Shown here: piece by piece, positions 18,725 to 27,423 of the stretch | Numbering within the stretch: position 1 is the first letter of the stretch | Layout of the letters: the number at the start of each line of letters is the position of its first letter | Origin: an uncultured Alphaproteobacteria bacterium | GTDB lineage: Bacteria; Pseudomonadota; Alphaproteobacteria; HIMB59; GCA-002718135 | Direction: 5' to 3' | NCBI GenBank assembly: GCA_902622475.1 | Contig: CACNPW010000006.1 | Span: 1 to 42,332 of the forward strand | DNA length: 42,332 nt | Program-made: the position numbers and the translations under genes | Notes under the pieces: generated by a model | What the model saw: only the letters and a program-made list of their open reading frames with translations | What the model was told of the DNA's origin: nothing | The model's database searches: none

Positions 18725-19771
18725 TTAATTCTTAAAAATATAAGCCTGATCATTATCAATTTCTATCTCGACTGCAGATGATTGTTTTGGATTAAAGTCA
18801 GCAGGCATGTGGCTATGAACATGAACAACTTCATTATTATTATCTAACACAGATAAATGGATAAAACTAAATGACCCCATTAATTTTGACGCCATAACGG
18901 TTCCCTTAATTCCATTAACTGGTGTTGGTTGTTTGTTGAGTTTTATACCTTGAGGTCTTATGTGTACTACAACTTTCTCACCTTCTAAATTTCCAGGTGT
19001 TTTAATTTTCCCAACCGGTGTGTAAATGTGAGATTCTTTAACAACACCTTCAAATTTATTTGTTTCACCAAAAAAACCTGTAACATATGAATTTTTTGGA
19101 TTGTTATAGAGATCATTCGGAGTTCCTGACTGTACAATCGAACCTGATTTATCAAAAATATTTATATGATTTGAGATAAACATTGCTTCGAAAGGATCAT
19201 GAGTGACTATAATTACAGACACATTTGATTTTTGTAATAGATGCAGCGTATCATCTCTCACCTCTTCTCGAAGGCTTAAATCTAAACTTGAAAAAGGCTC
19301 ATCTAATAAAAGTAAATCGGGTTGTGAAATTATAGATCGTGCAAGTGCAACTCTTTGTTGTTCACCACCACTTAACTCGTGTGGGTATTTATCTAGTGAA
19401 TTAGGTAATTTTATTAGTTCAATAATTTCATCAACATTATTAGTTGAATTCTTAGCATTAGTTGGAAATCTCAAATTTTCTTTTACTGTCAAATGTGGGA
19501 ATAAAGCGTAATCTTGAAACAAAAAACCAATTTTTCTTTTTTCTGTAGGTAAGTGTTTTGCAGTACTACTTACTTCTTCACCATTAATAATAATTTTACC
19601 TGACTGTACTTTTTCAAGACCTGCTATGAGCTTTAATAAAGTAGTTTTTCCACTACCTGACGGTCCCAAAATACAAGAGATACTATCTTTATTGAGATTA
19701 AAATTAATATTATTTAAAATTTTTTTATTATTAATCGAATGAGTAAGATCTTTAACTTCAACAGCAATCAT
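18725..19771 (-). CDS. fbpC: Ferric iron ABC transporter, ATP-binding protein (FbpC)
   Basis: ABC ATPase that energises Fe(III) import. 348 residues: Walker A GPSGSGKTT, Q-loop LFQDYALFPHLTV, signature LSGGEQQRVALARS, Walker B LLLLDEPFSSLD and H-switch VTHDPFEA. A C-terminal TOBE-like domain starts near residue 240. Unusually it lies on the opposite strand, tail to tail with fbpB, and 21 bases after the M48 peptidase gene with an AGGT ribosome site. It could serve another importer, but the length, TOBE domain and position favour FbpC. Confidence 0.88.
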   Translation of the reverse strand: MIAVEVKDLTHSINNKKILNNINFNLNKDSISCILGPSGSGKTTLLKLIAGLEKVQSGKIIINGEEVSSTAKHLPTEKRKIGFLFQDYALFPHLTVKENLRFPTNAKNSTNNVDEIIELIKLPNSLDKYPHELSGGEQQRVALARSIISQPDLLLLDEPFSSLDLSLREEVRDDTLHLLQKSNVSVIIVTHDPFEAMFISNHINIFDKSGSIVQSGTPNDLYNNPKNSYVTGFFGETNKFEGVVKESHIYTPVGKIKTPGNLEGEKVVVHIRPQGIKLNKQPTPVNGIKGTVMASKLMGSFSFIHLSVLDNNNEVVHVHSHMPADFNPKQSSAVEIEIDNDQAYIFKN

Positions 19772-19792
19772 AAAATACCTATTACACTAAAA

Positions 19793-20704
19793 TTAAACTT
19801 GGGGAAATTTATCTAAAATTTCACTTTCCCATTCAAGAAACTTTTTTGATCTATTATCAGGACTTGGATGTGATCCCATAAATTCAGGCACCCTTCCTTC
19901 TTGACCTGCCATCATTCTTTGCCATAATTTAGCAGGTTCTTTAATATTAAATCCAGCAAGATTCATAAATCCCATACCTAAATAATCAGCTTCACTTTCC
20001 ATTTTTCTACTAAATGGAAGAAAAATACCATACTTAACCACTGAGTTGTAAACATTACCACCTACGTTACCAACTCTAAAAGATTTATTTAAAAGTTCAG
20101 CGTATTTACTTCGCGATATTCCAATTGTTGCCATTTGCATCATAGATGCTTGGGTTAATTTTTCAACAGTGTGTCTAGCAAATGCATGCGCAATTTCATG
20201 GCCCATCACTGCAGCAATCCCGTCATCATTTTTACAAACAGGAAGTATACCAGTGTAGAAAGCAATTTTCCCACCAGGCATACACCATGCATTTTTTGTT
20301 TCAGACTCAATTAAAGCAAATTGCCAATTAAAATTTTCTACAGGATTTTTTTCACGCTTATTAAGATAAAATGTATCTAGAGAGGTATAAATTTCTTTTC
20401 CAATTTCTTCAATTTTTTTAGATTCATCTGTGTTATCTAATAAAATTTTATCTTCTTTAGCTTTTGATAAAAATTTTGAATATGTTTTCTCAACTTCTTG
20501 ATTTAAAGATCTTTCATTGGGATAAATTTTTGGAGTACCAAGAACACCACCTCCCATTAAAATTATAGGTAGATTGCTATCATATAAATTTAACTGACTT
20601 CGATTTGTTAATGGTACTTGTGTACAAGAAGGTAAAATCATCGAACCACATAAAGAGCAACTTGCGCCAAAAACAAAGTTTCTTCTGTTTATTCTTGCTT
20701 CCAT
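19793..20704 (-). CDS. M48-family zinc metallopeptidase, exported
   Basis: 303 residues. The N terminus has twin arginines (RINRRNFVFG) followed by a hydrophobic cysteine-containing stretch ending LPSC, so it may be a Tat substrate and lipoprotein. The zinc motif HEIAH is at residues 169-173, with the third ligand in ESEADYLGMGFM about 60 residues later, as in the Oma1/LoiP/BepA branch of M48. MAGQEGRVPEFMGSHPSP near the C terminus is also typical. Likely role is periplasmic or outer-membrane protein quality control. A TATAAT lies 6 bases before its ATG. Confidence 0.88.
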   Translation of the reverse strand: MEARINRRNFVFGASCSLCGSMILPSCTQVPLTNRSQLNLYDSNLPIILMGGGVLGTPKIYPNERSLNQEVEKTYSKFLSKAKEDKILLDNTDESKKIEEIGKEIYTSLDTFYLNKREKNPVENFNWQFALIESETKNAWCMPGGKIAFYTGILPVCKNDDGIAAVMGHEIAHAFARHTVEKLTQASMMQMATIGISRSKYAELLNKSFRVGNVGGNVYNSVVKYGIFLPFSRKMESEADYLGMGFMNLAGFNIKEPAKLWQRMMAGQEGRVPEFMGSHPSPDNRSKKFLEWESEILDKFPQV

Positions 20705-20733
20705 ATTATTATTATATAGGTAATTTTATTTAT
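20705..20733. promoter_or_regulatory. Divergent promoter gap, M48 peptidase / adenosine deaminase
   Basis: Only 29 bases separate two divergent starts. On the minus strand TATAAT (20716-20711) is followed by exactly six bases and the peptidase ATG, with no ribosome site, so a leaderless transcript is plausible. On the plus strand a TATATAGG stretch lies about 15 bases before the deaminase ATG. Assignment is by inspection. Confidence 0.45.
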
Positions 20734-21714
20734 ATGAATATTTTTAATTCAGTTAAAAAAGCAGAAATTCATGTTCATTTAGAAGCAACCATTACGCCAG
20801 ATTTATGTAAGAAATTTGCCAAACGTAATAATTATGAAATACCTGAAGAAATGTTTGGCTCAAAGTATGCATACCAATGGGATGATTTTTATGATTTTAT
20901 AAAAAAATATGACATCGTTACTTCTGTCATACATACGCCAGAAGATTATTTTGAATTAACGTATGAATATTTAAAAGATTGTGCAGCTAACAATGTTCTT
21001 TATGTCGAAGCGATGATTTCCTCAACTCATGCTAAAGAAAAAGGGATGACCTATCATTCTTTTATTGAAGGAGTCTATGAAGCTTCCAAAAAAGCTGAAG
21101 AAGATTTTGGTATTGTTTCACGTTATATAATGAATGGGATCAGACATTTAGGACCAGAGTCAGTACAAGGAACTGCAGAGGAAGTTTTAAATAATCCCCA
21201 TCCTTGTTTAGTTGGTTTTGGTCTGGCTGGGGATGAATTGCATTTTCCTCCAAACTTATTTGTTGAAACATTTGATATGCTAAAAAAAGAAAATTTTCCA
21301 ATTACGGTTCATGCAGGTGAATGGGATGGTCCTGTAAATATAAGAAATGCTATTAACCTTCTGCATCCAACAAGATTAGGCCATGGTGTTCGATCAATAG
21401 AGGATCCTGATTTAGTTAAAGAAATAATTGATAAAGATATTATTCTAGAAACTTGTCCAACAAGTAATATTGCAACTAAAATTTATAAAGATTATGTAGA
21501 TCATCCTGTGAAAACATTATTTGATCAAGGGGTAAAAGTAACAGTGAATTCTGATGACCCTCCTTTTTTTAATGCAACGATAAACGGTGAATACAAAGTC
21601 ATGGAAAATTTAGGCTTAAATGAAAAGGAACTAACCTCCCTTACTCATAACGCAGTTAAATATTCTTTTTGTGATGAAGAAAATAAAACTAAATTATTAG
21701 CTAAATTAAACTAG
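20734..21714 (+). CDS. add: Adenosine deaminase (amidohydrolase superfamily)
   Basis: Converts (deoxy)adenosine to (deoxy)inosine. With ATG 20734 it has 326 residues; an open frame upstream to 20605 runs through the divergent peptidase gene and is rejected. The metal site is visible: HVHLEAT (HxH), TVHAGEW, RLGHGVRS, ETCPTSN and VNSDDPPFF. The first motif reads HLEAT where many ADAs have HLDGS, so an adenine deaminase or related substrate is possible. The next gene, convergent, is an adenosine-kinase-like PfkB, which supports a purine role. Confidence 0.88.
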   Translation: MNIFNSVKKAEIHVHLEATITPDLCKKFAKRNNYEIPEEMFGSKYAYQWDDFYDFIKKYDIVTSVIHTPEDYFELTYEYLKDCAANNVLYVEAMISSTHAKEKGMTYHSFIEGVYEASKKAEEDFGIVSRYIMNGIRHLGPESVQGTAEEVLNNPHPCLVGFGLAGDELHFPPNLFVETFDMLKKENFPITVHAGEWDGPVNIRNAINLLHPTRLGHGVRSIEDPDLVKEIIDKDIILETCPTSNIATKIYKDYVDHPVKTLFDQGVKVTVNSDDPPFFNATINGEYKVMENLGLNEKELTSLTHNAVKYSFCDEENKTKLLAKLN

Positions 21715-22675
21715 ACAATTTTACTAAAGGTCTTGCACCATAATGCGAAATAATTTCCGCAGCAGCAATTGATGCATAATTACCGCATTCATCCATTGCT
21801 TTCCCTTTAGAATAACCAAATAAAAAACCAGCTGCAAATAAATCCCCAGCTCCAGTTGTATCTACAACTTTTTCTACTTTTTTTGCAGCAACTTCAGTGA
21901 TGTCATTACCAGAAACAATAACTGATCCACTACTTCCTTTGGTAATAGCAGCTATTATATTTAATGATTTTGCATATTCTAGACCTTCTTCAAAACTTTC
22001 TGTTTGTGCCATTGCTTTGATTTCATCTTCATTAGCAAAAAGAATATCAACATTCTCAGTTATTAATTCTTTAAAAGAGTCTCTGTGTCTATCAACACAA
22101 AAAAGATCAGATAAAGTAAATGCAATTTTTTGATTATCGGATTTGCAAATATCCACCATTTTTTTCATAGCCTTTTTTGCATTTTCATTGTCCCACAAGT
22201 AACCTTCCAAATATGCAATCTTATGATTTATAATATCATCCTCTTTTATATCTTCAGGTCCTATTAATGTCCCAGCACCAAGAAAAGTACACATTGTTCT
22301 TGTTCCATCTTCTTCAACAAAAATTGTACAACATCCAGTTGAAATATCAGGAGATGTAAATCCCAATGGAAATTTTAGTCCTTCCCGGATCATATCTTTT
22401 TGAAGGTATACTCCAATTTCATCATTTTTAATTTTTCCAATAAAACTTCCATTACCGCCAAAAGAGGTGATACCAAACATGGAGTTACCAAGGGAACCTC
22501 CGCCTGCCATTTCTCTGATGGAATAACTTTCATGCAAATTATTTTTTAAGTTTTCATCAATAAGATTCATAGAATCTCTATTAATTTCATGCTTTTCAAT
22601 TTCACTTTGATTGGAAGGAATTATGGCATCTACCATAGCATTTCCAATTCCAACTACATCTAATTTATCACTCAT
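21701..22675 (-). CDS. PfkB-family sugar kinase, probable adenosine kinase
   Basis: 324 residues. Ribokinase-fold signatures: N-terminal GIGNAMVDAI, the GGGSLGNSMFGITSFGG glycine motif, and the C-terminal DTTGAGDLFAAGFL with the catalytic aspartate. The pattern resembles the bacterial PfkB group annotated as adenosine kinase. Its 3' end overlaps that of the convergent adenosine deaminase gene by 14 bases. Its start overlaps the stop of the EamA permease gene by 4, so the two are coupled. Specificity for adenosine is inferred. Confidence 0.8.
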   Translation of the reverse strand: MSDKLDVVGIGNAMVDAIIPSNQSEIEKHEINRDSMNLIDENLKNNLHESYSIREMAGGGSLGNSMFGITSFGGNGSFIGKIKNDEIGVYLQKDMIREGLKFPLGFTSPDISTGCCTIFVEEDGTRTMCTFLGAGTLIGPEDIKEDDIINHKIAYLEGYLWDNENAKKAMKKMVDICKSDNQKIAFTLSDLFCVDRHRDSFKELITENVDILFANEDEIKAMAQTESFEEGLEYAKSLNIIAAITKGSSGSVIVSGNDITEVAAKKVEKVVDTTGAGDLFAAGFLFGYSKGKAMDECGNYASIAAAEIISHYGARPLVKLSSLI

Positions 22676-23556
22676 TTTTGTTTAATTATTATAGGTACTA
22701 ATTGTACTATAATGACTCCAACAAATATTGCAAGGCATCCAAGTATTTTTTGTGTGTCTAAAATTTGATTTAAAAGTATCCAACCTGCTATTGCAGCAAA
22801 GACTGACTCCATTGATAAAATAATAGCAGCAGGAGCAGGATTAGCTTTATGTTGAGCAATAATTTGAAGTGTATATCCAATGCCAGCAGAAAAAATACCT
22901 GTATATAAAATTTCAAACCATTCAATTTGCATATTTGACAGCTTTGGTTCCTCCCACATAAAAGCTAAGATCATAGATAAAATAAAAACAATGAAGTACT
23001 GAATACTTCCAAATAAAAAAGGACTGTTAAGTTCTTTCATAAAAATATCGATACAAATAATATGTAAGGCAAAAAATAAAGCAGCAATAAACAAGAGTGA
23101 ATCTGATTGTTGAATTTCAACTGATTGATTAGAGGACAAAAGATATGATCCATACAAACAAAGTAAAATGGCAATCCAGATAATCCAGTGTACCTGTTTT
23201 TTAATTATGAATCTTGAAATTATACCAACAAAGGGAACGTAAAGAGTGCTAAGAAAAGCAGCATTTGATATTAATGATTTTTGTAAAGCGTATTGTTGAA
23301 GACCCATACCACCAAAAAGAAAAAAACCTGTAGCTAAACAAAGATAAACTTTTTTTCTATCACTTAATATTTTAACAATATTTTGTTGTTCTAGATAAAT
23401 CGCAAATGGAATTACTGTTAAAAAAGCAAAAAAGAATCTTCCAAAGCTAAAAGTAAAAGGACCTATGGCTCCCATTCCAGTAGTTTGACTGACAAAAGCT
23501 GTTCCCCATATAAGTGAGGCAATTAACATGAGTATGTTAGCTCTTGTATGACTCAT
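22672..23556 (-). CDS. EamA/DMT-family permease
   Basis: 294-residue inner-membrane protein with about ten hydrophobic helices in two EamA repeats. ASLIWGTAFVSQTTGMGAIG at the N terminus and the SMESVFAAIAGWILLNQ helix in the second repeat are typical of the drug/metabolite transporter family. It precedes the adenosine-kinase-like gene with a 4-base overlap, so a nucleoside or purine-related substrate is possible but unproven. Confidence 0.85.
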   Translation of the reverse strand: MSHTRANILMLIASLIWGTAFVSQTTGMGAIGPFTFSFGRFFFAFLTVIPFAIYLEQQNIVKILSDRKKVYLCLATGFFLFGGMGLQQYALQKSLISNAAFLSTLYVPFVGIISRFIIKKQVHWIIWIAILLCLYGSYLLSSNQSVEIQQSDSLLFIAALFFALHIICIDIFMKELNSPFLFGSIQYFIVFILSMILAFMWEEPKLSNMQIEWFEILYTGIFSAGIGYTLQIIAQHKANPAPAAIILSMESVFAAIAGWILLNQILDTQKILGCLAIFVGVIIVQLVPIIIKQK

Positions 23557-23577
23557 AAAAATATTTGATTACTTATT

Positions 23578-25368
23578 TTATTGTTTATCTTTATTAATCC
23601 ACCAAGACTCAATTACAATTCCGTAAAGTGGAATTTCATCTGGGTATTCAAAAAAATCCCAATAAGCAATTCTGTCTTTGTTGCTATGATAAAGAGGAAC
23701 AACATAGTGACCCCATAACAATACTCTATCAAGTGCGTGGATCGCCGTTGTCAATTCTTCTCTATTTGTTGCACTAATTAGTTTTTCAATTAATGCATCA
23801 ACTGCTGGACTATTGATACCAGGATAATTTCTGCTTCCATCTTTTTGACCAACTTCTGATCCCCAATAAAATTGTTGCTCATTTCCTGGACTTAAACTGA
23901 CTCCCCAATATCTTTTAATCATATCAAAATCATAACTTAACAAACGTTCTTGATACTGTGATGAATCAACAGTTCTTACATCCATTGTAATGCCAAGTTT
24001 TTTTAAATTACTTTGATAGGCTAAGGCAATTTTCTCATCAGATGGACTGACAATCAAGAACTCAAACTTGAATTCTTTTCCATCTTTTACCAGTTTTCCA
24101 TTTTCAACAAACCATCCCTCTTTTTCAAGTATTTCTTTTGCTTTCAATAAATTTTTACGGTCATTACCACTTCCATCCGTAATAGGTGGCGTAAATGATT
24201 CGGTAAATACCTCTGCTGGAATTTCATCTTTCCATACATTCAGTAATTCTAACTCATTTTTTGACGGTAAGCCTGAAGAGGCTAATGGTGAATTATCAAA
24301 ATAACTATCTGTTCTCACATAAGCATTTTGATATATTGTTTTATTAATCCATTCATGATCATAGGCATAACTTAAAGCAAGTCTTACATTTCTATTATTA
24401 AATATGTCACGTCTTGTATTCATCACAAGACCATTCATTCCAACAGGTCTATCGTTATTCATTTCTGTCAGTATTACCTCTCCATTCTGAACAGCTTTGA
24501 AATCATATTCTGATAACCAACGTTTAACATTGTACTCTCTTCTAAAGTCGTATTCACCAACCTTAAATGCTTCAACTAAGACATTTGAGTCTTTGTAATA
24601 ATCATAAATAATTGTATCAAAATTATAGAGACCTTTATTTACTGGTAAATCTTTTGCCCAATAATTTTCAACGCGTTTGTATTTTATTTGACGGCCTGGA
24701 TCGAGACTATCAACTTGGTATGGACCACTGCCTAGAGGGATATCTAAAAATGTTTTTGTAACATCAAGATTTTCATAAAACTTTTTTGGAATGATAGGAA
24801 GAAAGCCCGCAATAATAAGAGGCAATTCTTTATCTTCATTATTTTCAAAAATCATTTTTATTCCATCATTTCCAATCAATTGAGTTTCAACAACTTTGCC
24901 ATATGTTTTTTTCTGATTTGGAGTACCTTTTGTTTGAAATGTTTCTAGACTAAACAATACATCATCGCGTGTTATTGGTGAGCCATCATGAAAGGTTGCA
25001 TTTGCATTTAAATAAAAAGTTATAGATGATCTATCTTCAGGCAGTTCTACTTTTTCAGCTATTAAACCATAGAGAGAGAATGCTTCATCCCATACTCTTC
25101 TCATTAACGTATCATTAACATACCCAAGTCCAGCAGCTTTAGAACCTTTAAATGCTACTCTATTAAGATTATCAAAAGAACCATATGATCCAAATTTTAC
25201 CGTTCCACCTTTAGGTGCATTTGGGTTTACATAATCTAGATTTTCAAAATCACTGGCATACTTTGGTGTTCCATGCATTGCAATTCCGTGAACTTTTTCA
25301 CTGTACGCATGTTTGTTAAGTGCAATTATTGAAGTTAAAATGGCAAATGCGATTAGAAATTTTTTCAT
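23578..25368 (-). CDS. Extracellular solute-binding protein family 5, YejA-like
   Basis: 596 residues with a signal peptide (MKKFLIAFAILTS, cleavage near Ala21) and the SBP_bac_5 fold. HGIAMHGTPKYASDFENLDYVNPNAPKGG at the start of the mature part, together with the NVRLALSYAYDHEWIN and WGVSLSPGNEQQFYWGS segments, is characteristic of YejA-type oligopeptide/microcin-C binding proteins. No yejB, yejE or yejF permease or ATPase genes accompany it, so it is an orphan here; the rest of the system may lie elsewhere. It lies 21 bases after the EamA gene stop on the same strand. Confidence 0.88.
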   Translation of the reverse strand: MKKFLIAFAILTSIIALNKHAYSEKVHGIAMHGTPKYASDFENLDYVNPNAPKGGTVKFGSYGSFDNLNRVAFKGSKAAGLGYVNDTLMRRVWDEAFSLYGLIAEKVELPEDRSSITFYLNANATFHDGSPITRDDVLFSLETFQTKGTPNQKKTYGKVVETQLIGNDGIKMIFENNEDKELPLIIAGFLPIIPKKFYENLDVTKTFLDIPLGSGPYQVDSLDPGRQIKYKRVENYWAKDLPVNKGLYNFDTIIYDYYKDSNVLVEAFKVGEYDFRREYNVKRWLSEYDFKAVQNGEVILTEMNNDRPVGMNGLVMNTRRDIFNNRNVRLALSYAYDHEWINKTIYQNAYVRTDSYFDNSPLASSGLPSKNELELLNVWKDEIPAEVFTESFTPPITDGSGNDRKNLLKAKEILEKEGWFVENGKLVKDGKEFKFEFLIVSPSDEKIALAYQSNLKKLGITMDVRTVDSSQYQERLLSYDFDMIKRYWGVSLSPGNEQQFYWGSEVGQKDGSRNYPGINSPAVDALIEKLISATNREELTTAIHALDRVLLWGHYVVPLYHSNKDRIAYWDFFEYPDEIPLYGIVIESWWINKDKQ

Positions 25369-25437
25369 AGATATATCCTATCAAAAAAAAAGACAGATTT
25401 GTAATGAAATATAAATTTAAAAAATTATATAAATAGA

Positions 25438-25845
25438 ATGCAAACCCTTAAATTAATTTCGGTACTTATAATATTATGTATTGGACATAGTATTCATGCA
25501 GCAGAAGTTGATATTTTTAAAGGTATGAAACTATATGCTGAAAATTGTGCAGGGTGTCATATGGGTAATTTAGCAGGTCATGAAGAGTGGGATAAATCGT
25601 TAGATGAAGATGGCCATAGAAGAGCACCTCCTCTTAATGGCACTGGGCATACTTGGCACCACTCTCCTGCACAATTATTTCATGTCATTAAATATGGTTT
25701 TAAAAAATCAAATCCTGATTATGAAGGTAAAATGCTTGGTAATGATGCGTTATCAGATGACGATGTTTGGTCTATTCTTGAATTTATCAAAAGTACATGG
25801 CCAGAAAAAATACTAAATAAATATAACTCCCATTATAAAAGCTAA
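25438..25845 (+). CDS. Periplasmic monoheme c-type cytochrome
   Basis: 135 residues with a signal peptide ending HAAEV. The heme site is CAGCH at residues 37-41 and the likely axial methionine is Met99 in GKMLGN; the C-terminal helix DDDVWSILEFIKSTWP fits class I cytochromes. A TATATA hexamer sits 6 bases before the ATG and no ribosome site is visible. It is followed 51 bases later by msrP, so it may donate or accept electrons in that neighbourhood (inference). Confidence 0.9.
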   Translation: MQTLKLISVLIILCIGHSIHAAEVDIFKGMKLYAENCAGCHMGNLAGHEEWDKSLDEDGHRRAPPLNGTGHTWHHSPAQLFHVIKYGFKKSNPDYEGKMLGNDALSDDDVWSILEFIKSTWPEKILNKYNSHYKS

Positions 25846-25896
25846 GATTATTGAAGCAAATCTTCAATTTTAATATTTAAGATATATATTATTATT

Positions 25897-26814
25897 ATGA
25901 AAATTTTAGGATCTGAAATCACACCCTATAAGACATATTTAAATAGACGTAAGTTTATAAAGGGATCTTTAGCAAGTGCTTTGTTGGCAACAGTATCATC
26001 ATCAGCTTTTGCTAATCATGATAATAATTCTTCAATTTATAATAAATATTTAAATGAGAACGATAAACTCAATTCTTACGAAGAAATCACAACGTATAAT
26101 AATTTTTATGAATTTGGGACTCATAAAAAACATCCGCATTTAAACTCTGGAAATTTTAAACCTAGACCATGGACAATAAAAATAGATGGTCTCGTGAAAA
26201 AACCTCAAACATTTGACTTAGAAAAAATTTTATCAAACGTAACAATTGAAGATAGGGTTTATCGATTGAGATGTGTTGAAGCATGGTCCATGGTTATTCC
26301 TTGGCAAGGTTTCCAGTTATCTGAACTTATAAAAATGGCTGAACCTTTAAGTTCAGCAAAGTATGTTCAGTTTGTAACTGTATTCAGGCCGGAAGAAATG
26401 CCAGGTCAGCAAAAGAGAACAATTATCTGGCCATATAGAGAAGGGCTTCGAATGGATGAAGCAATGAATCCTCTAACAATATTAGCAACTGGATTGTATG
26501 GTCATGAAATGCCTAATCAAAATGGTGCACCCATAAGATTAGTTGTTCCATGGAAGTATGGTTTCAAATCAATTAAATCAATTGTGGAAATTAGATTTTT
26601 AGATACTCAACCTGAAACATCCTGGGAAACTTTAGCTCCTTGGGAATATGGTTTTTATGCCAATGTGAATCCTAACGTAAACCATCCAAGATGGAGTCAA
26701 GGAACAGAAAGACGAATTGGAGAGTTTAAAAGAAGAGAAACACTTATGTTTAATGGCTATGAAAAAGAAGTAGCACATCTCTATAAAGATTTAGATTTGA
26801 CTAAATTTTATTAA
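25897..26814 (+). CDS. msrP: Protein-methionine-sulfoxide reductase, molybdopterin catalytic subunit MsrP (YedY)
   Basis: Periplasmic molybdoenzyme that reduces oxidised methionine in proteins. 305 residues with a Tat signal (NRRKFIKGS at residues 16-24). The Mo-ligand cysteine is Cys126 in LRCVEAWSMVIPW. NGAPIRLVVPWKYGFKSIKS and the C-terminal NPNVNHPRWSQGTERR are family signatures. It is encoded 3 bases before its membrane partner msrQ. Confidence 0.95.
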   Translation: MKILGSEITPYKTYLNRRKFIKGSLASALLATVSSSAFANHDNNSSIYNKYLNENDKLNSYEEITTYNNFYEFGTHKKHPHLNSGNFKPRPWTIKIDGLVKKPQTFDLEKILSNVTIEDRVYRLRCVEAWSMVIPWQGFQLSELIKMAEPLSSAKYVQFVTVFRPEEMPGQQKRTIIWPYREGLRMDEAMNPLTILATGLYGHEMPNQNGAPIRLVVPWKYGFKSIKSIVEIRFLDTQPETSWETLAPWEYGFYANVNPNVNHPRWSQGTERRIGEFKRRETLMFNGYEKEVAHLYKDLDLTKFY

Positions 26815-26817
26815 TGA

Positions 26818-27423
26818 ATGTTTTCAACAAGAAATTTTAATCGCAGTAAACCTGTCTTATTTATTTTAATTCTATTTCCAAGTCTTCTCTGGGCGTACCA
26901 ATTTGTTACTGGGAATCTTGGAGTAAATCCAATTGAAAAACTAATGGATGAGTTAGGTCTAATGGCACTTAGATTAATCATAATAACTCTTATGATTACA
27001 ACTCTATCAAATATTAAACCTTTAAAATCGATAGTTGTATTACGAAGAATGATTGGACTTTTTGCTTTCTATTATGTTTGTTTGCATTTCTCCACTTACA
27101 TAGTTTTAGATCATTTTTTAGATATGAAATTTATCATACAAGATATTATAAAAAGACCATTTATAACTTTTGGTTTTATAAGTTTTCTTTTTTTAATCCC
27201 ACTTGCTAGCACTTCAACAAACAATATGATTAAACGATTAGGTTTTAAATTATGGAAGAAAATTCATTATTTAATTTATCCAGTAGCCATTCTGGCTAGT
27301 ATGCATTTTTATGTTCTAGTTCGCGCTGATAAAACTGAACCAGTCATTTATATGGGAATAATTATCCTCTTATTACTTCACAGAATATTTAAAAGACTTA
27401 CTCGTCCTCAGTTGGCTCAGTAA
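26818..27423 (+). CDS. msrQ: MsrQ (YedZ) heme-binding membrane subunit
   Basis: 201-residue integral membrane protein of the ferric-reductase-like YedZ family, which passes electrons from the quinone pool to MsrP. About six hydrophobic helices are visible; RRMIGLFAFYYVCLHFSTYI and WKKIHYLIYPVAILASMHFY carry the histidines expected for heme coordination. The ATG at 26818 follows the msrP stop by 3 bases. The 3' end overlaps the convergent MFS gene by 26 bases. Confidence 0.93.
   Translation: MFSTRNFNRSKPVLFILILFPSLLWAYQFVTGNLGVNPIEKLMDELGLMALRLIIITLMITTLSNIKPLKSIVVLRRMIGLFAFYYVCLHFSTYIVLDHFLDMKFIIQDIIKRPFITFGFISFLFLIPLASTSTNNMIKRLGFKLWKKIHYLIYPVAILASMHFYVLVRADKTEPVIYMGIIILLLLHRIFKRLTRPQLAQ

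Noticed and set aside
20605..20733. N-terminal extension of the adenosine deaminase reading frame
   Set aside because: It runs antisense through the start of the divergent peptidase gene and has no family similarity; the protein family begins at the ATG 20734.
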